Shown: positions 35,600-45,246, counted from the first letter of the stretch. The stretch is DNA of 56,206 nt from an uncultured Hyphomicrobiales bacterium (GCA_902826715.1 CADEFX010000002.1:10886-67091); one strand, 5' to 3'. A program made the numbers and translations. Notes: generated by a model from the letters alone, not told the origin.

Positions 35600-36112
35600 A
35601 TGGTTGGACCTGAAACGCCACACCGCAGCCCGTGGCAGCAATTTACGGCGGCCTACGCCAAGCTTCTGGAGATCGTGCTGGTGCTGTGCGTCGGCATCCT
35701 GGTGATCCCGGTCACCCTGCAGATCTTCTCCCGATATACCGCGATGATCCCGTCGTACATCTGGACGGAGGAAATGGCGCGTTTCCTGTTCGTATGGACG
35801 GTCATGATCGGCGCCATGATCGGCGTTCGCGAATCGACGCATTTCGAAGTCGATGTCTGGCCGCGTCTGGGCGTAAGAGGCGAGGCGGGCATCCGTCTCG
35901 TTTCACGCATCGGCGTGCTGATCGCAGCACTCGTCTTCGTATGGGCGGGGATCGAGTTTACGCGGTTCGCCTGGAACCGCACATCCGAGCTGGCCGACTT
36001 GCCCTTGTGGCTGATCCACATTGCCTGGCCCGCGACCGGCCTTACCTGGCTCGTTTTCCTCGGTGAGCAAATGGCAAGCGACGTGGCGATCATCCGGGGG
36101 AAAGCCATATGA
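35600..36112 (+). CDS. dctQ: TRAP transporter small permease, DctQ family
   Basis: A 170-residue inner-membrane protein with four predicted helices, including LLEIVLVLCVGILVIPVTLQ and FLFVWTVMIGAMIGV. The DctQ-typical YIWTEEMARFLFVW motif is present near residue 52. GGGGGAA precedes the ATG at 35600. Its stop overlaps the dctM start in ATGA. It forms a complex with DctM and docks the periplasmic binding protein. Confidence 0.93.
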   Translation: MVGPETPHRSPWQQFTAAYAKLLEIVLVLCVGILVIPVTLQIFSRYTAMIPSYIWTEEMARFLFVWTVMIGAMIGVRESTHFEVDVWPRLGVRGEAGIRLVSRIGVLIAALVFVWAGIEFTRFAWNRTSELADLPLWLIHIAWPATGLTWLVFLGEQMASDVAIIRGKAI

Positions 36113-37428
36113 GCGGCGCTGTCCTGTCTCCCGGAACGGCGGCGCTGATCCTGTTCGGGCTTTTCTTTCTTCTGCTTGTGCTTCGCGTACCGGTCGCCTT
36201 TGCCCTCGGTCTCGCGTGCCTTCCCATTCTCGTCATCGAGCCACGGCTGGACACGATGACCCTGATGCAGGAGACGTTCAATGCCTACAACTCCTTCATT
36301 CTGCTGGCGGTGCCGTTCTTCCTGCTGACCGCCAACCTGATGAACATCGGCGGCACGACCGACCGATTGCTCAAGCTCTCGCGCACCATGGTGGGACATT
36401 TCCCGGGTGGGCTGGCACAGATCAACGTCGTGCTTTCGGTCTTCTTCGCGGGCATCTCCGGGTCTTCGACGGCCGACGCGGCCAGTCAATCGAAGATCTT
36501 CATCGATGCGCAACGCAAGGAGGGCTATGACGACAGCTTCTCGGTGGCGATTACAGCCGTTTCGGCCGTGCTCGCGGTGATCATCCCGCCCTCGATTCTC
36601 ATGATTGTCTGGGGCGGCATTCTCACTGTGTCGATCGGAGCCTTGTTCCTAGCCGGCATTTTGCCGGGCCTGCTGATCGCCGTGGCCCAGATGGCGACGG
36701 TGCACGCCTATGCCAAGGCACGTGGCTACCCCACGTATCCGCGTTCATCGTGGCGTGAACTGGTGTGCGCCACATGGGTCGCCATACCTGCGCTGATGAC
36801 GCCGGGCATTATCATCGGCGGCAAGATCTTCGGCTGGTTCACCGCAACCGAGTCCGCGTGCATTGCCGTGCTTTATGCCGCGGTCCTGTCCCTCGTCGTC
36901 TATCGCGAAATGGACCTTGGCGGCCTTTACACCGCGCTTGTCGATACGGGGAAGCTGGCTGGCATCGCCTTGTTCTGCGTCGGCACGGCCAGCACGTTCG
37001 GCTGGCTGCTGGCCTACTACAAGATTCCCGAAGCCATTCTCACCGGCGTGTCGGCCTGGGGCATGGGCTTCGCGGCAACCGGCTTCTTCATCGCCCTGGT
37101 CTTCCTCGTCGTCGGCTGCTTCCTGGACGCCATCCCGGCCATCATCATCTGCGCACCGATCCTGGAGCCGCTGTCCAAAGCCGTGTCGATGGATCCGGTG
37201 CACTTTGCCATGATCGGCATCGTGTCGCTTGCATTTGGGCTGGTAACGCCGCCATACGGCCTATGCCTGATGATCGCCTGCTCGATTGCCGGCATGCGCA
37301 TGCGGGACGCGATCAAGGACACCGGAATCATGCTCATTCCCATGTTCCTGGTCCTGGCCTTGGTCATCATATGGCCGAAGGTCTCGCTGTTGTTGCCGAG
37401 CCTGATCTCTCCGGAATTTCTCAGATAG
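36109..37428 (+). CDS. dctM: TRAP transporter large permease, DctM family
   Basis: A 439-residue protein with about 12 predicted membrane segments. Characteristic blocks are FNAYNSFILLAVPFFLLTAN near residue 58, FFAGISGSSTADAASQSK (the central substrate/Na+ site), IPPSILMIVWGG and the C-terminal VTPPYGLCLMIACSIAG. It is the ion-coupled importer subunit of the TRAP system and uses a sodium or proton gradient. The start overlaps dctQ by four bases. Confidence 0.95.
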   Translation: MSGAVLSPGTAALILFGLFFLLLVLRVPVAFALGLACLPILVIEPRLDTMTLMQETFNAYNSFILLAVPFFLLTANLMNIGGTTDRLLKLSRTMVGHFPGGLAQINVVLSVFFAGISGSSTADAASQSKIFIDAQRKEGYDDSFSVAITAVSAVLAVIIPPSILMIVWGGILTVSIGALFLAGILPGLLIAVAQMATVHAYAKARGYPTYPRSSWRELVCATWVAIPALMTPGIIIGGKIFGWFTATESACIAVLYAAVLSLVVYREMDLGGLYTALVDTGKLAGIALFCVGTASTFGWLLAYYKIPEAILTGVSAWGMGFAATGFFIALVFLVVGCFLDAIPAIIICAPILEPLSKAVSMDPVHFAMIGIVSLAFGLVTPPYGLCLMIACSIAGMRMRDAIKDTGIMLIPMFLVLALVIIWPKVSLLLPSLISPEFLR

Positions 37429-37441
37429 GACTTTGTTCGAC

Positions 37442-38233
37442 ATGACCGACAAGCAGATCGCCGTCATCACGGGAGGGGCCAGCGGCATCGGCGAAGCGAC
37501 GGCGCGCCGGCTGGCGGCCGATGGATATGCCATTGCCATCGTCGATATGAACGAGGCGCGGGGCGAGGAGGTTGCTGCGTCGATCTCGGCCGGTGGCACG
37601 CCTGCGAAGGTCTTCCGCTGCGATGTCGCGAATGCCGCCGACGTGGATCGGGTCGCGGCTGAGGTGGAGAAACAACTGGGGCCGGCGCGTGCCCTGGTGA
37701 CGTCGGCGGCGCTCATTCCGAATACCGAAGGCATCATGGATATGGACATGGATGCCCACGAGCGCATGTGGCAGGTCAACTACCACGGCACCGTGCATAC
37801 GTGCCGCGCCTTCGGCAGGCAGATGATCGCGCGCAAACAGGGCGCCATCGTCACGCTCGGGTCGATCAACAGCTATCTGCCGCTGCCGCTTCCGGCCTAC
37901 AACCCCGGCAAGGCCGCCATCCAACGTTTGACGCAACTGCTGGCGGTCGAGCTTGGCCGGCATGGCATTCGCGTCAACAGCGTTGCGCCGACGTACGTCA
38001 TGACGCCGCCGCTGCGCGCCAAGGTCGAGAGCGGGCATCGCGATCTCGGCAAGATCATGAGCGTGCACGCGCTCGACCGGCTGCCGGAGCCCGGCGACAT
38101 CGCCAATGCGATCGCGTTCCTGTGCTCGGATCAGGCGTCGTCAATTACGGGGGTTTTGCTGCCTGTCGATGCCGGCTGGCTGAGCGCGGTCAGCTACAAG
38201 ACGTATGCGGGCGGTGTGCCGTGGGAGCAGTGA
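37442..38233 (+). CDS. short-chain dehydrogenase/reductase (SDR)
   Basis: A 263-residue classical SDR. The cofactor motif is TGGASGIG (residues 10-17) and Asp61 in CDVANAADV contacts the adenine. The catalytic residues are Ser141, Tyr153 and Lys157 in GSINSYLPLPLPAYNPGK. The motif VDMNEAR after beta-strand 2 with an Asp (residue 35) suggests NAD(H) rather than NADP(H). It probably oxidises a hydroxyl group freed or formed in the pathway. It lies 13 bases after dctM and 44 bases before the next hydrolase. Confidence 0.92.
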   Translation: MTDKQIAVITGGASGIGEATARRLAADGYAIAIVDMNEARGEEVAASISAGGTPAKVFRCDVANAADVDRVAAEVEKQLGPARALVTSAALIPNTEGIMDMDMDAHERMWQVNYHGTVHTCRAFGRQMIARKQGAIVTLGSINSYLPLPLPAYNPGKAAIQRLTQLLAVELGRHGIRVNSVAPTYVMTPPLRAKVESGHRDLGKIMSVHALDRLPEPGDIANAIAFLCSDQASSITGVLLPVDAGWLSAVSYKTYAGGVPWEQ

Positions 38234-38277
38234 TTCGCAAACGCTTGAGTGCTGACGCTATCGCCCTAGGAGACTGA

Positions 38278-39138
38278 ATGAGTAAAGAGTTCAAGGTCGA
38301 GCACCACTACGCGGAGTTGGACGACGTGCTTTTGCACTACGTCACCGCCGGGAGCGGGCCACCGCTCGTGCTCATTCACGGCTGGCCCCAGACGTGGTTC
38401 GAGTGGCGCAGGATCATGCCGGCGCTGGCCGAGCGCTACACGGTGATCGCGCCGGATATGCGCGGGCTGGGCGACAGCTCGCGTCCTCTCACCGGCTACG
38501 ACAAGCAGACGGTGGCGCGCGACATCTGGAAGGTCGTCAACGGCAAGCTCGGTCACGACAGGTTCTTTCTCGCCGGCCACGACTGGGGCGGTCCTACGGC
38601 CTATGCGCTTACAACGCAGCACCCCGAGGCTGTTCGCCGCCTCGCCATCGTCGATGTCGTCATTCCGGGCGATGGCGGTGATTTCTCGCAAGGGGGACGC
38701 CGCTGGCATCACCAGTTTCATATGACGCCGGACCTGCCCGAGGCACTGATGCAGGGGCGCGAGGATGTTTATCTGAGGTGGTTCTACCGGGAGTTTTCAT
38801 ACCTTCCGACCGCCATCGGCGAGGACGAGATCAAGGAATATCTGCGCACCTATAGGCAGCCCGGCGCCATGCGTGCCGGCTTTTCCTATTATCGGGCGCT
38901 GCCACAAGATGCGGCGACCAATCGCGAGATCATCGTGCGCATGAAGCTCGAGATGCCGGTGCTTGCGATCGGCGGAGCAAAAAGCCGCGGGCGAGGTACT
39001 GAGCCCGAGGAAAGCCTCAAGCGCGTCGCCACCAACGTGCGGGGCGTGGTCGTGCCGGAGTGCGGACACTTCATTCCGGAAGAGCAGCCGGAAATTCTGG
39101 CGAGGCTGCTTCTCGACTTCTTTGTGGAGGAGGCCTGA
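38278..39138 (+). CDS. alpha/beta hydrolase, epoxide hydrolase / haloacetate dehalogenase type
   Basis: A 286-residue hydrolase with an aspartate nucleophile. The oxyanion/halide motif is HGWPQTWFEW (residues 35-44), followed by RGLGDSSRP, the nucleophile Asp102 in GHDWGGPTAY and His264 in CGHFIPEEQPE. Fluoroacetate dehalogenases and epoxide hydrolases share this arrangement, and sequence alone does not separate them. The presence of an Asp nucleophile is clear. It is the second hydrolase of the TRAP operon, so the compound probably holds both an ester-like and an epoxide- or halide-like group, or the operon serves several related substrates. Confidence 0.88.
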   Translation: MSKEFKVEHHYAELDDVLLHYVTAGSGPPLVLIHGWPQTWFEWRRIMPALAERYTVIAPDMRGLGDSSRPLTGYDKQTVARDIWKVVNGKLGHDRFFLAGHDWGGPTAYALTTQHPEAVRRLAIVDVVIPGDGGDFSQGGRRWHHQFHMTPDLPEALMQGREDVYLRWFYREFSYLPTAIGEDEIKEYLRTYRQPGAMRAGFSYYRALPQDAATNREIIVRMKLEMPVLAIGGAKSRGRGTEPEESLKRVATNVRGVVVPECGHFIPEEQPEILARLLLDFFVEEA

Positions 39139-39227
39139 GACGCCATATCACGCTGCACAAAAAGCCGCTCATTGTATGCTCGGTCTTTGGTTGAGCTTGC
39201 GCTCGTTTCTCATCTTCGTGGCACAGC

Positions 39228-40469
39228 ATGAAGTCTGATGTGATCGTTCTTGGCGCCGGCATGGTGGGCATATCGGCGGCTCTGCATCTGCTGAAGCGCG
39301 GGCGTTCGGTCGTGCTCCTCGACCGCAGGGGACCGGCGGAAGAGACCTCGTACGGCAACGCCGGCCTCATTCAGCGCGAAGGCGTCGTGCCGTATATGTT
39401 TCCGCGCGATCTGAGCCTTCTCCTCACTTACGCGCGCAACAATTCGACCGACGCCAGCTATCACCTGTCCGCGCTTCCGCATATCGCGCCCTGGATGTTC
39501 CGCTACTGGCTGGCATCGACCCCGGAAGGTAAGGCGACCAGTGCCCGGGCGATGCTGCCGCTCGTTGAGCGCTGCATTGTCGAGCACGAGGCGTTCATGG
39601 GTGAGGCGGGCATCCTGGGCATGATCCGCCGCACCGGATATCTCAAGGTGTTCCGCTCGCCCGATAAGCTCGAGGCCGCGCTGGCGCTCGAGAAAACAGA
39701 GCGCGCCGTCTTCGGCATCAACTCCAAGCTCGTCGACGAGCGCGGCGTGGAGGCGCTCGAGCCGCATCTGAGCGAGCCCTTCGCCGGCGGGATTCACATG
39801 ACAGATCCGGTCTCGGTCGCTGACCCTGGGGCCGTCGGACGTGCGTACGCCGAGCTGTTCGTGCAAAAGGGCGGCCGCTTCGTGACAGCAGATGCGCGCT
39901 CGCTGGAGCAGGTACCGGACGGCTGGTCGGTTGCGACCAATGAAGGCGTGTTGACGGCGAACGCCGTGGTGCTCGCGCTCGGGCCCTGGTCGGACGATAT
40001 ATTTCGCCCGCTCGGGTACGACCTGCCGCTTGGTTGGAAGCGTGGATATCACATGCACTACCGTGCCAAGGGCAATGCCACGCTCAGCCGGCCGGTGATC
40101 GATGCGGAGAGCGGCTTTCTCATGACGCCGATGACTAAGGGCATTCGCGTGACCACTGGCGCGGAGTTTGCGTTGCGCGATGCGCCGAAAACGCCCGTGC
40201 AATTGGAGCGCGTCGAACCGATCGCGCGCAAGATGTTTCCGCTCGGAGAGCGCGTCGAGGCCGAGCCTTGGCTCGGGCGGCGGCCGGCGATGCCGGACAT
40301 GGTGCCTGTCGTCGGGCCGGCGCCGCGGCACAAGGGACTATGGTTTTCCTTCGGCCATCACCATCTCGGCTTCACGCTGGGGCCTGTCTCAGGGCGCCTT
40401 CTGGCGGAGATGATGACGGGGGAAGCACCCTTTACCGATCCGATGCCGTATCGCGCGGACCGGTTCTGA
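39228..40469 (+). CDS. FAD-dependent amino-acid dehydrogenase, DadA-like
   Basis: A 413-residue DAO-family flavoprotein. The FAD site is VIVLGAGMVGISAALHLLKRG at residues 5-25 with VVLLDR and then SYGNAGLIQ, typical of DadA-type enzymes. The C-terminal block is GLWFSFGHHHLGFTLGPVSG. It likely oxidises a D-amino acid or related amine with electrons passed to quinone. It lies 89 bases after the previous hydrolase and may be part of the same operon or have its own promoter. It converges with the small membrane protein gene with only six bases between their ends. Confidence 0.9.
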   Translation: MKSDVIVLGAGMVGISAALHLLKRGRSVVLLDRRGPAEETSYGNAGLIQREGVVPYMFPRDLSLLLTYARNNSTDASYHLSALPHIAPWMFRYWLASTPEGKATSARAMLPLVERCIVEHEAFMGEAGILGMIRRTGYLKVFRSPDKLEAALALEKTERAVFGINSKLVDERGVEALEPHLSEPFAGGIHMTDPVSVADPGAVGRAYAELFVQKGGRFVTADARSLEQVPDGWSVATNEGVLTANAVVLALGPWSDDIFRPLGYDLPLGWKRGYHMHYRAKGNATLSRPVIDAESGFLMTPMTKGIRVTTGAEFALRDAPKTPVQLERVEPIARKMFPLGERVEAEPWLGRRPAMPDMVPVVGPAPRHKGLWFSFGHHHLGFTLGPVSGRLLAEMMTGEAPFTDPMPYRADRF

Positions 40470-40475
40470 CGATGT

Positions 40476-40655
40476 TCAAGATCGGTGCAGATCGCGCTGC
40501 AGGATCGTACGGTTGGGGGCATCAGCGCACGTTGTTCCGTTCCAGCTGCCACCGGAGGTGAGGCATGCTGTGATCGAGCGTTCGCGGGCTTGCTGCCAAA
40601 GGATCAGGGCTGTCACGGCGGCAGCCAATGACGCGGCGATAATCCAACGGTTCAC
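40476..40655 (-). CDS. small single-pass membrane protein
   Basis: A 59-residue protein starting at GTG 40655, which overlaps the TGA of the S58 peptidase (GTGA). This coupling is the main evidence that it is real. It begins with one hydrophobic helix (WIIAASLAAAVTALILW, residues 3-19), followed by a polar stretch with two cysteines in ACLTSGGSWNGTTC. The Cys pair may form a periplasmic disulfide. No family is recognised. A longer start at 40682 would lie wholly in the peptidase gene. Confidence 0.65.
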   Translation of the reverse strand: MNRWIIAASLAAAVTALILWQQARERSITACLTSGGSWNGTTCADAPNRTILQRDLHRS

Positions 40656-41659
40656 GGCGCTCGCCCGAACTTGTCGCGCCACGACGGCAGCGCCCCGGCA
40701 AATGGCAGCGCTGTCGCCTCGTAGACCCCGCGGGCGATGGCACGCGCAAGGCAGTCGGCAGCGGCAAGGCCGATTTCGGTAAGATCGACCGCCTCGTTCT
40801 GAAGCGGCTTGCGCAGCATGGCCGCCGCGATGACCGTATCGCCGTCCATCGGTGCGTGTGCGGGGCGGATGGCCTTTGCCAAGCCGTCATCAGCCATGAT
40901 CGCCAGCCGCTTGGCCTGGGCTTTGGTGAGAATGGCGTCGGTGGCGACCAAGGCAATTGTGGTCGATGGCGGCGCGCCGCCTTTCATGCGCAGAGCGAGG
41001 GCGTCGGACGGCATGGGTTTCGGGAGGCCGAGCCCGCCGAACTCATGTCCGCTCTCATAGGGTGCAGCCCAGAAATGTGGTCCATCGCCGATCGTGGCAG
41101 AGCCAACGGCGTTGACGACGACGATGGCGCCGACCTGAAATCCGGATCGCGTTGTCATGCTTGCCGAACCCAGCCCGCCCTTGAGCGTGGCAGTCGTCGC
41201 GCCGTAGCCGCCGCCATGCGTGCCCAGTTGAAAATGTGATGTCGATGCTGTTTCCGTGGCGGTCCATCCAAGGTCCCAATACGGCGGCTTGCGGGCCCAA
41301 TTCTTGTCGCCGCCGTTCAAGAGATCAAAGGTGATGGCTTGGGAGGCGACGGGAATGGTTGCGTTGCCGATTTTGAAGCCGATGCCTCGTTCGCGCAGGC
41401 AGTTGACGACTCCGCCCGCTGCGTCGAGGCCAAACAACGAGCCGCCCGACAGCACTACGGCGTCGATGCCCGGCACCGTCATTTCCGGCTCAAGCAGTGC
41501 GGTGTCCCGCCCTCCCGGTGCGCCGCCGCGCACAACGCCGGACGCGACATTCGGTGCATCCAGCACGATCACGGTGACGCCGGTCGCGACGTGCGCGTCG
41601 ATGGCATTGCCAACACGAAGGCCCGGCACGTCGATTATGAGGTTCGCCTGTTCGGCCAT
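40652..41659 (-). CDS. S58 (P1) family peptidase, DmpA/NylC-like
   Basis: A 335-residue N-terminal nucleophile hydrolase. It starts MAEQANLIIDVPGLRVG at 41659 (41668 and 41683 are alternative starts) and has VVLSGGSLFGLDAAGGV, GTHGGGYGATTATLKGGLG and the autocleavage region GAPPSTTIALVATDA near residue 240. In the family the precursor cuts itself before a Ser or Thr, which becomes the nucleophile; here Ser242-Thr243-Thr244 fills that site instead of the common Asn-Thr-Thr. Members include L-aminopeptidase/D-esterase and nylon oligomer hydrolase. It lies downstream of two amino-acid binding-protein genes, which fits a role in peptide or amide breakdown. Confidence 0.88.
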   Translation of the reverse strand: MAEQANLIIDVPGLRVGNAIDAHVATGVTVIVLDAPNVASGVVRGGAPGGRDTALLEPEMTVPGIDAVVLSGGSLFGLDAAGGVVNCLRERGIGFKIGNATIPVASQAITFDLLNGGDKNWARKPPYWDLGWTATETASTSHFQLGTHGGGYGATTATLKGGLGSASMTTRSGFQVGAIVVVNAVGSATIGDGPHFWAAPYESGHEFGGLGLPKPMPSDALALRMKGGAPPSTTIALVATDAILTKAQAKRLAIMADDGLAKAIRPAHAPMDGDTVIAAAMLRKPLQNEAVDLTEIGLAAADCLARAIARGVYEATALPFAGALPSWRDKFGRAP

Positions 41660-41701
41660 GATGCGCATCCAACCACGAGCCAACCGATGCGCGCCGCCGG
41701 C

Positions 41702-42877
41702 TCAGTCCCGGCGTTGCCACGCTCCATTGCGCCAAACATGCAGCGCGTAGGAGGGGATTGTAGCATCTCCGCGCTCGTTGAACCGCACGCGCCCGATAAC
41801 TGTGTCGAATTCCTTGCTCGACAAGGCCGCGGCAATCTTCGCGCCGTCATTGGCGCCTTGGTCGGTGATGGCCTGCGACCACACCTCGACGGCGGCGTAC
41901 GCTTGCAGGGCGATTGATCGCGCTTCGCGCCCGAGCTGCATGAGCGGCTCGGCCTTGCCCGCGGCCACGCCTACCGGCAACGGCGTCCAGGACAGCATGA
42001 CGGTGAGCGCATCCCCTGCCAGATCGGCTGCCGGGATGACGGCGGGGACGGCGAGCATATCGCTGCCGATGACGTGGGCATCCAGTTGTTGTGCGCGCAT
42101 TTGCGCGAGAATGATCGCGAGATCGTGAGGTTGGGCCGGGACGAAGACAATTCCAGCGCCGGCGATCTTCAACCGGCGCACGAGCTCAGTCAGCTCCTTC
42201 TCGCCGGGTGTATAGGATTCGCGATGCACGACGGGGTAGTTGGCGGCCGTCAGGAAGCGGTGCACTGCATCGGCGAGATCGCGCGACTGCGGGCTTGTAT
42301 CGTTGAGGATCGCAGCCTTCTTGCCGGCATAGCGCTTCATGATGGCGGACGCGATCTCGGCGGCCTGCTTGTCGCTGCGGCCCGCAAGCCTAAACGTTGT
42401 CGGGCCGGATCGTTCGTTCGTGAATTTCGGGCTCCTCGCACCGACTGAGATGAAGGGTATGCGCGCTTCGGTATAGATCGGCGCTGCGGCGATGGCCGCG
42501 CTTGAGCAGACGTGCCCGATGACGACACTGGCGCCCGCCGCGACGACACTGCGCGCGGCAGCCTCAGCGCCTGCTGCATTGCATTGATCATCGGCGGTAA
42601 TAATGCGAACCGCCTTGCCGTCGGCTGCGGTTCCGCCCGGCCAGAGGTTGCCGACCGACAGTTCCACGCCCGTTCGAACTGCTGCGGCGGGATTCCCCGG
42701 GGGATCCGCAGAGCCGATTGCAGCAATAATGAAATCCGCGCGGCTGACAGTCGCGCCGCTAAGCCCGAACCAAAAGACGGCTATGCCGACGCGAGCGACC
42801 GAGATCGCAAATCGGCGTATGTAAACGGCAAGAGGCAGCCCTGTGGGCTGCCTCCAGTTTCCGGATCGCGCGGACAT
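41702..42877 (-). CDS. ABC transporter substrate-binding protein, branched-chain amino acid type
   Basis: A periplasmic binding protein of the LivJ/K fold, diverged from the one just upstream. The mature domain starts about DFIIAAIGSADPPG and has VRTGVELSVGNLWPGG, IITADDQCNAAGAEAAARS, VIGHVCSSAAIAAAPIYTEA and ISVGARSPKF. The start is uncertain. ATG 42877 gives 391 residues with a helix at about 27-38 (VARVGIAVFWFG), but its 5' end contains a strong hairpin at 42832-42854. No ATG, GTG or TTG lies in frame between that hairpin and the hydrophobic segment. It may serve as an alternative binding protein for the liv transporter. Confidence 0.75.
   Translation of the reverse strand: MSARSGNWRQPTGLPLAVYIRRFAISVARVGIAVFWFGLSGATVSRADFIIAAIGSADPPGNPAAAVRTGVELSVGNLWPGGTAADGKAVRIITADDQCNAAGAEAAARSVVAAGASVVIGHVCSSAAIAAAPIYTEARIPFISVGARSPKFTNERSGPTTFRLAGRSDKQAAEIASAIMKRYAGKKAAILNDTSPQSRDLADAVHRFLTAANYPVVHRESYTPGEKELTELVRRLKIAGAGIVFVPAQPHDLAIILAQMRAQQLDAHVIGSDMLAVPAVIPAADLAGDALTVMLSWTPLPVGVAAGKAEPLMQLGREARSIALQAYAAVEVWSQAITDQGANDGAKIAAALSSKEFDTVIGRVRFNERGDATIPSYALHVWRNGAWQRRD
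42832..42854. terminator. hairpin between the two binding-protein genes
   Basis: A perfect 10-base stem, GAGGCAGCCC (42832-42841) / GGGCTGCCTC (42845-42854), has a 3-base loop. On the minus strand it lies 43 bases after the livK stop and is followed by TTGCCGTTT, a weak T-rich run. It is a likely terminator or attenuator for livK transcription and falls at the start of the next gene. Confidence 0.65.
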
Positions 42878-42896
42878 TGAGGTCAGCAGATGCCAC

Positions 42897-44012
42897 TCAA
42901 TTCTGCACGTAGGTAATCTTGCCGTCAGCGCCCTTCTTCCAGGTGTAGACGACGTAGTCGGGGCGGGTGATATCGCCCTTCTTGTCGAAGCTGAGGTCAC
43001 CAATCACGGTCTTGAACTTCTTGCCGGATCGAGTCGCCTCGGCAACCTTCTTCGGGTCGACCGACTTGGCATCCGTAGCCGATTCAGCAATCACCTGGAG
43101 TGCCGCATAGCTGTAGAGCGTGTAGGATTCCGGCTTGTAGTTCTTGTCCAGGAACTTCTTGACGACTTCAGCCGCCTCGGGGCGCTTCTGCGGATCGGGC
43201 GGGAACGTCATCAGCGTGCCTTCGACGCCGGGGCCGCCGATGGCCGCGAACTCGTCGGTCGTGATGCCGTCGCCTGACATCAGCACTGCACCGACGCCCT
43301 GGTCACGCATCTGCCGGACGATGAGGCCGCCTTCCGTATGCAGGCCGCCCCAGTACACGACTTCCGCGCCGGAGGCCTTGATCTTTGACACCAGCGCCGA
43401 GAAGTCCTTCTCGCCGGTGTTCACGCCTTCATACAGCACTTCCTTGATGCCGGCCTTGTTGATGCCCTTCTGGGTCTCGTCGGCCAAGCCTTTGCCATAG
43501 GTCGTCTTGTCATGAACGATGGCAACCTTCTTACCCTTCAGTGTGGTTGCAATATATTGCGCAGCCACCTCTCCCTGCTGATCATCGCGGCCGCATGTGC
43601 GGGCGACGTTCCAAAGTCCACGCTCGGTAATCTTGGGGTTCGTCGCGGACGGCGAGATCATATAGATGCCGTTCTCGGCATACACTTCAGAGGCGGGCAT
43701 CGTGACGCCCGAGTTAAAGTGGCCAATGACGAACTTTACCCCGTCGCCGACGAACTTGTTGGCCACGGAAACACCCTGTTTGGGATCCGACACGTCGTCA
43801 CCCAGCGACAGCTCGAGTTTCTGACCGTTGATCCCGCCGGCAGCGTTGATATCGGCCACCGCCTGTTCGGCCCCGTTCTTCAACTGCGCGCCAAAGGCGG
43901 CATTCGGTCCCGTAAGCGGCCCAGCCACTCCGATCTTGATTTGCGCGTCGGCTGTTCCAGCAAACGCCAGGCTCGCAGCAAGCGCGATCCCCGACCACAC
44001 GAGCTTATTCAT
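42897..44012 (-). CDS. livK: branched-chain amino acid ABC transporter substrate-binding protein
   Basis: A 371-residue LivJ/LivK-type protein with a signal peptide (MNKLVWSGIALAASLAFAG, cleavage after ADA near residue 23). The mature domain begins QIKIGVAGPLTGPNAAFGAQ and has NAAGGINGQKLEL, DDVSDPKQ, VIGHFNSGVT and MISPSATNPKITERG, all typical. It binds leucine, isoleucine, valine or related amino acids in the periplasm. It is the last gene of the liv operon, 152 bases after the DUF6867 gene, and ends before a hairpin terminator. Confidence 0.95.
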   Translation of the reverse strand: MNKLVWSGIALAASLAFAGTADAQIKIGVAGPLTGPNAAFGAQLKNGAEQAVADINAAGGINGQKLELSLGDDVSDPKQGVSVANKFVGDGVKFVIGHFNSGVTMPASEVYAENGIYMISPSATNPKITERGLWNVARTCGRDDQQGEVAAQYIATTLKGKKVAIVHDKTTYGKGLADETQKGINKAGIKEVLYEGVNTGEKDFSALVSKIKASGAEVVYWGGLHTEGGLIVRQMRDQGVGAVLMSGDGITTDEFAAIGGPGVEGTLMTFPPDPQKRPEAAEVVKKFLDKNYKPESYTLYSYAALQVIAESATDAKSVDPKKVAEATRSGKKFKTVIGDLSFDKKGDITRPDYVVYTWKKGADGKITYVQN

Positions 44013-44164
44013 TCACGCACTCCCTTGCATGACGGACCTAGACGCGGTTTGCGCCCAGATCAGGCGAATGGCCTCGCCTAGAAGGCCGCATAATTCCCCG
44101 AAATAAGGGCGAAGTCACGTCGATTCACAGGCGGCAACGGTATTGTGGCGCCGGAAATGGCGGC

Positions 44165-44500
44165 TTATTGCTGCGCCGCGCGCCCAAAGATCCAGCCGTA
44201 CTGGGCCGCCATCTGTCGCGCCCTCGTCAGCCGATAGCCGGCGGTGGCCGTCGCGAACACCACAAGGAAATCGACGACATAGTTCTTCAGAGACAGAAGG
44301 ACTTCCCAAAACAGGGCGTAGTGAAAAAAGCGGACGGCGGCGGCCAGCAGCACCATGTACAGCGGGATGTGCCAGAACGGCCGCCAAGTTTGCGCCATCG
44401 CCCGCCCGGAAACGAAACCCGCAGAACCGCCCAAGATCAAAGTAATGAGAAAGAAAATCCACAGGCCGTTGGGACCGGTCTCGTACAAGGCGCCGAGCAT
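44165..44500 (-). CDS. DUF6867 family membrane protein
   Basis: A 111-residue protein with three predicted transmembrane segments (LWIFFLITLILGGSAGFVSG, FWHIPLYMVLLAAAVRFF and VVDFLVVFATATAG). It ends with RMAAQYGWIFGR-like residues (RARQMAAQYGWIFGR). DUF6867 genes are usually embedded in liv operons in Hyphomicrobiales, as here between livF and livK. The function is unknown; an accessory part of the permease is plausible. Confidence 0.8.
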   Translation of the reverse strand: MLGALYETGPNGLWIFFLITLILGGSAGFVSGRAMAQTWRPFWHIPLYMVLLAAAVRFFHYALFWEVLLSLKNYVVDFLVVFATATAGYRLTRARQMAAQYGWIFGRAAQQ

Positions 44501-44524
44501 GGTTCGCCTACCTCCGCTGCATTT

Positions 44525-45246
<722 letters not shown>

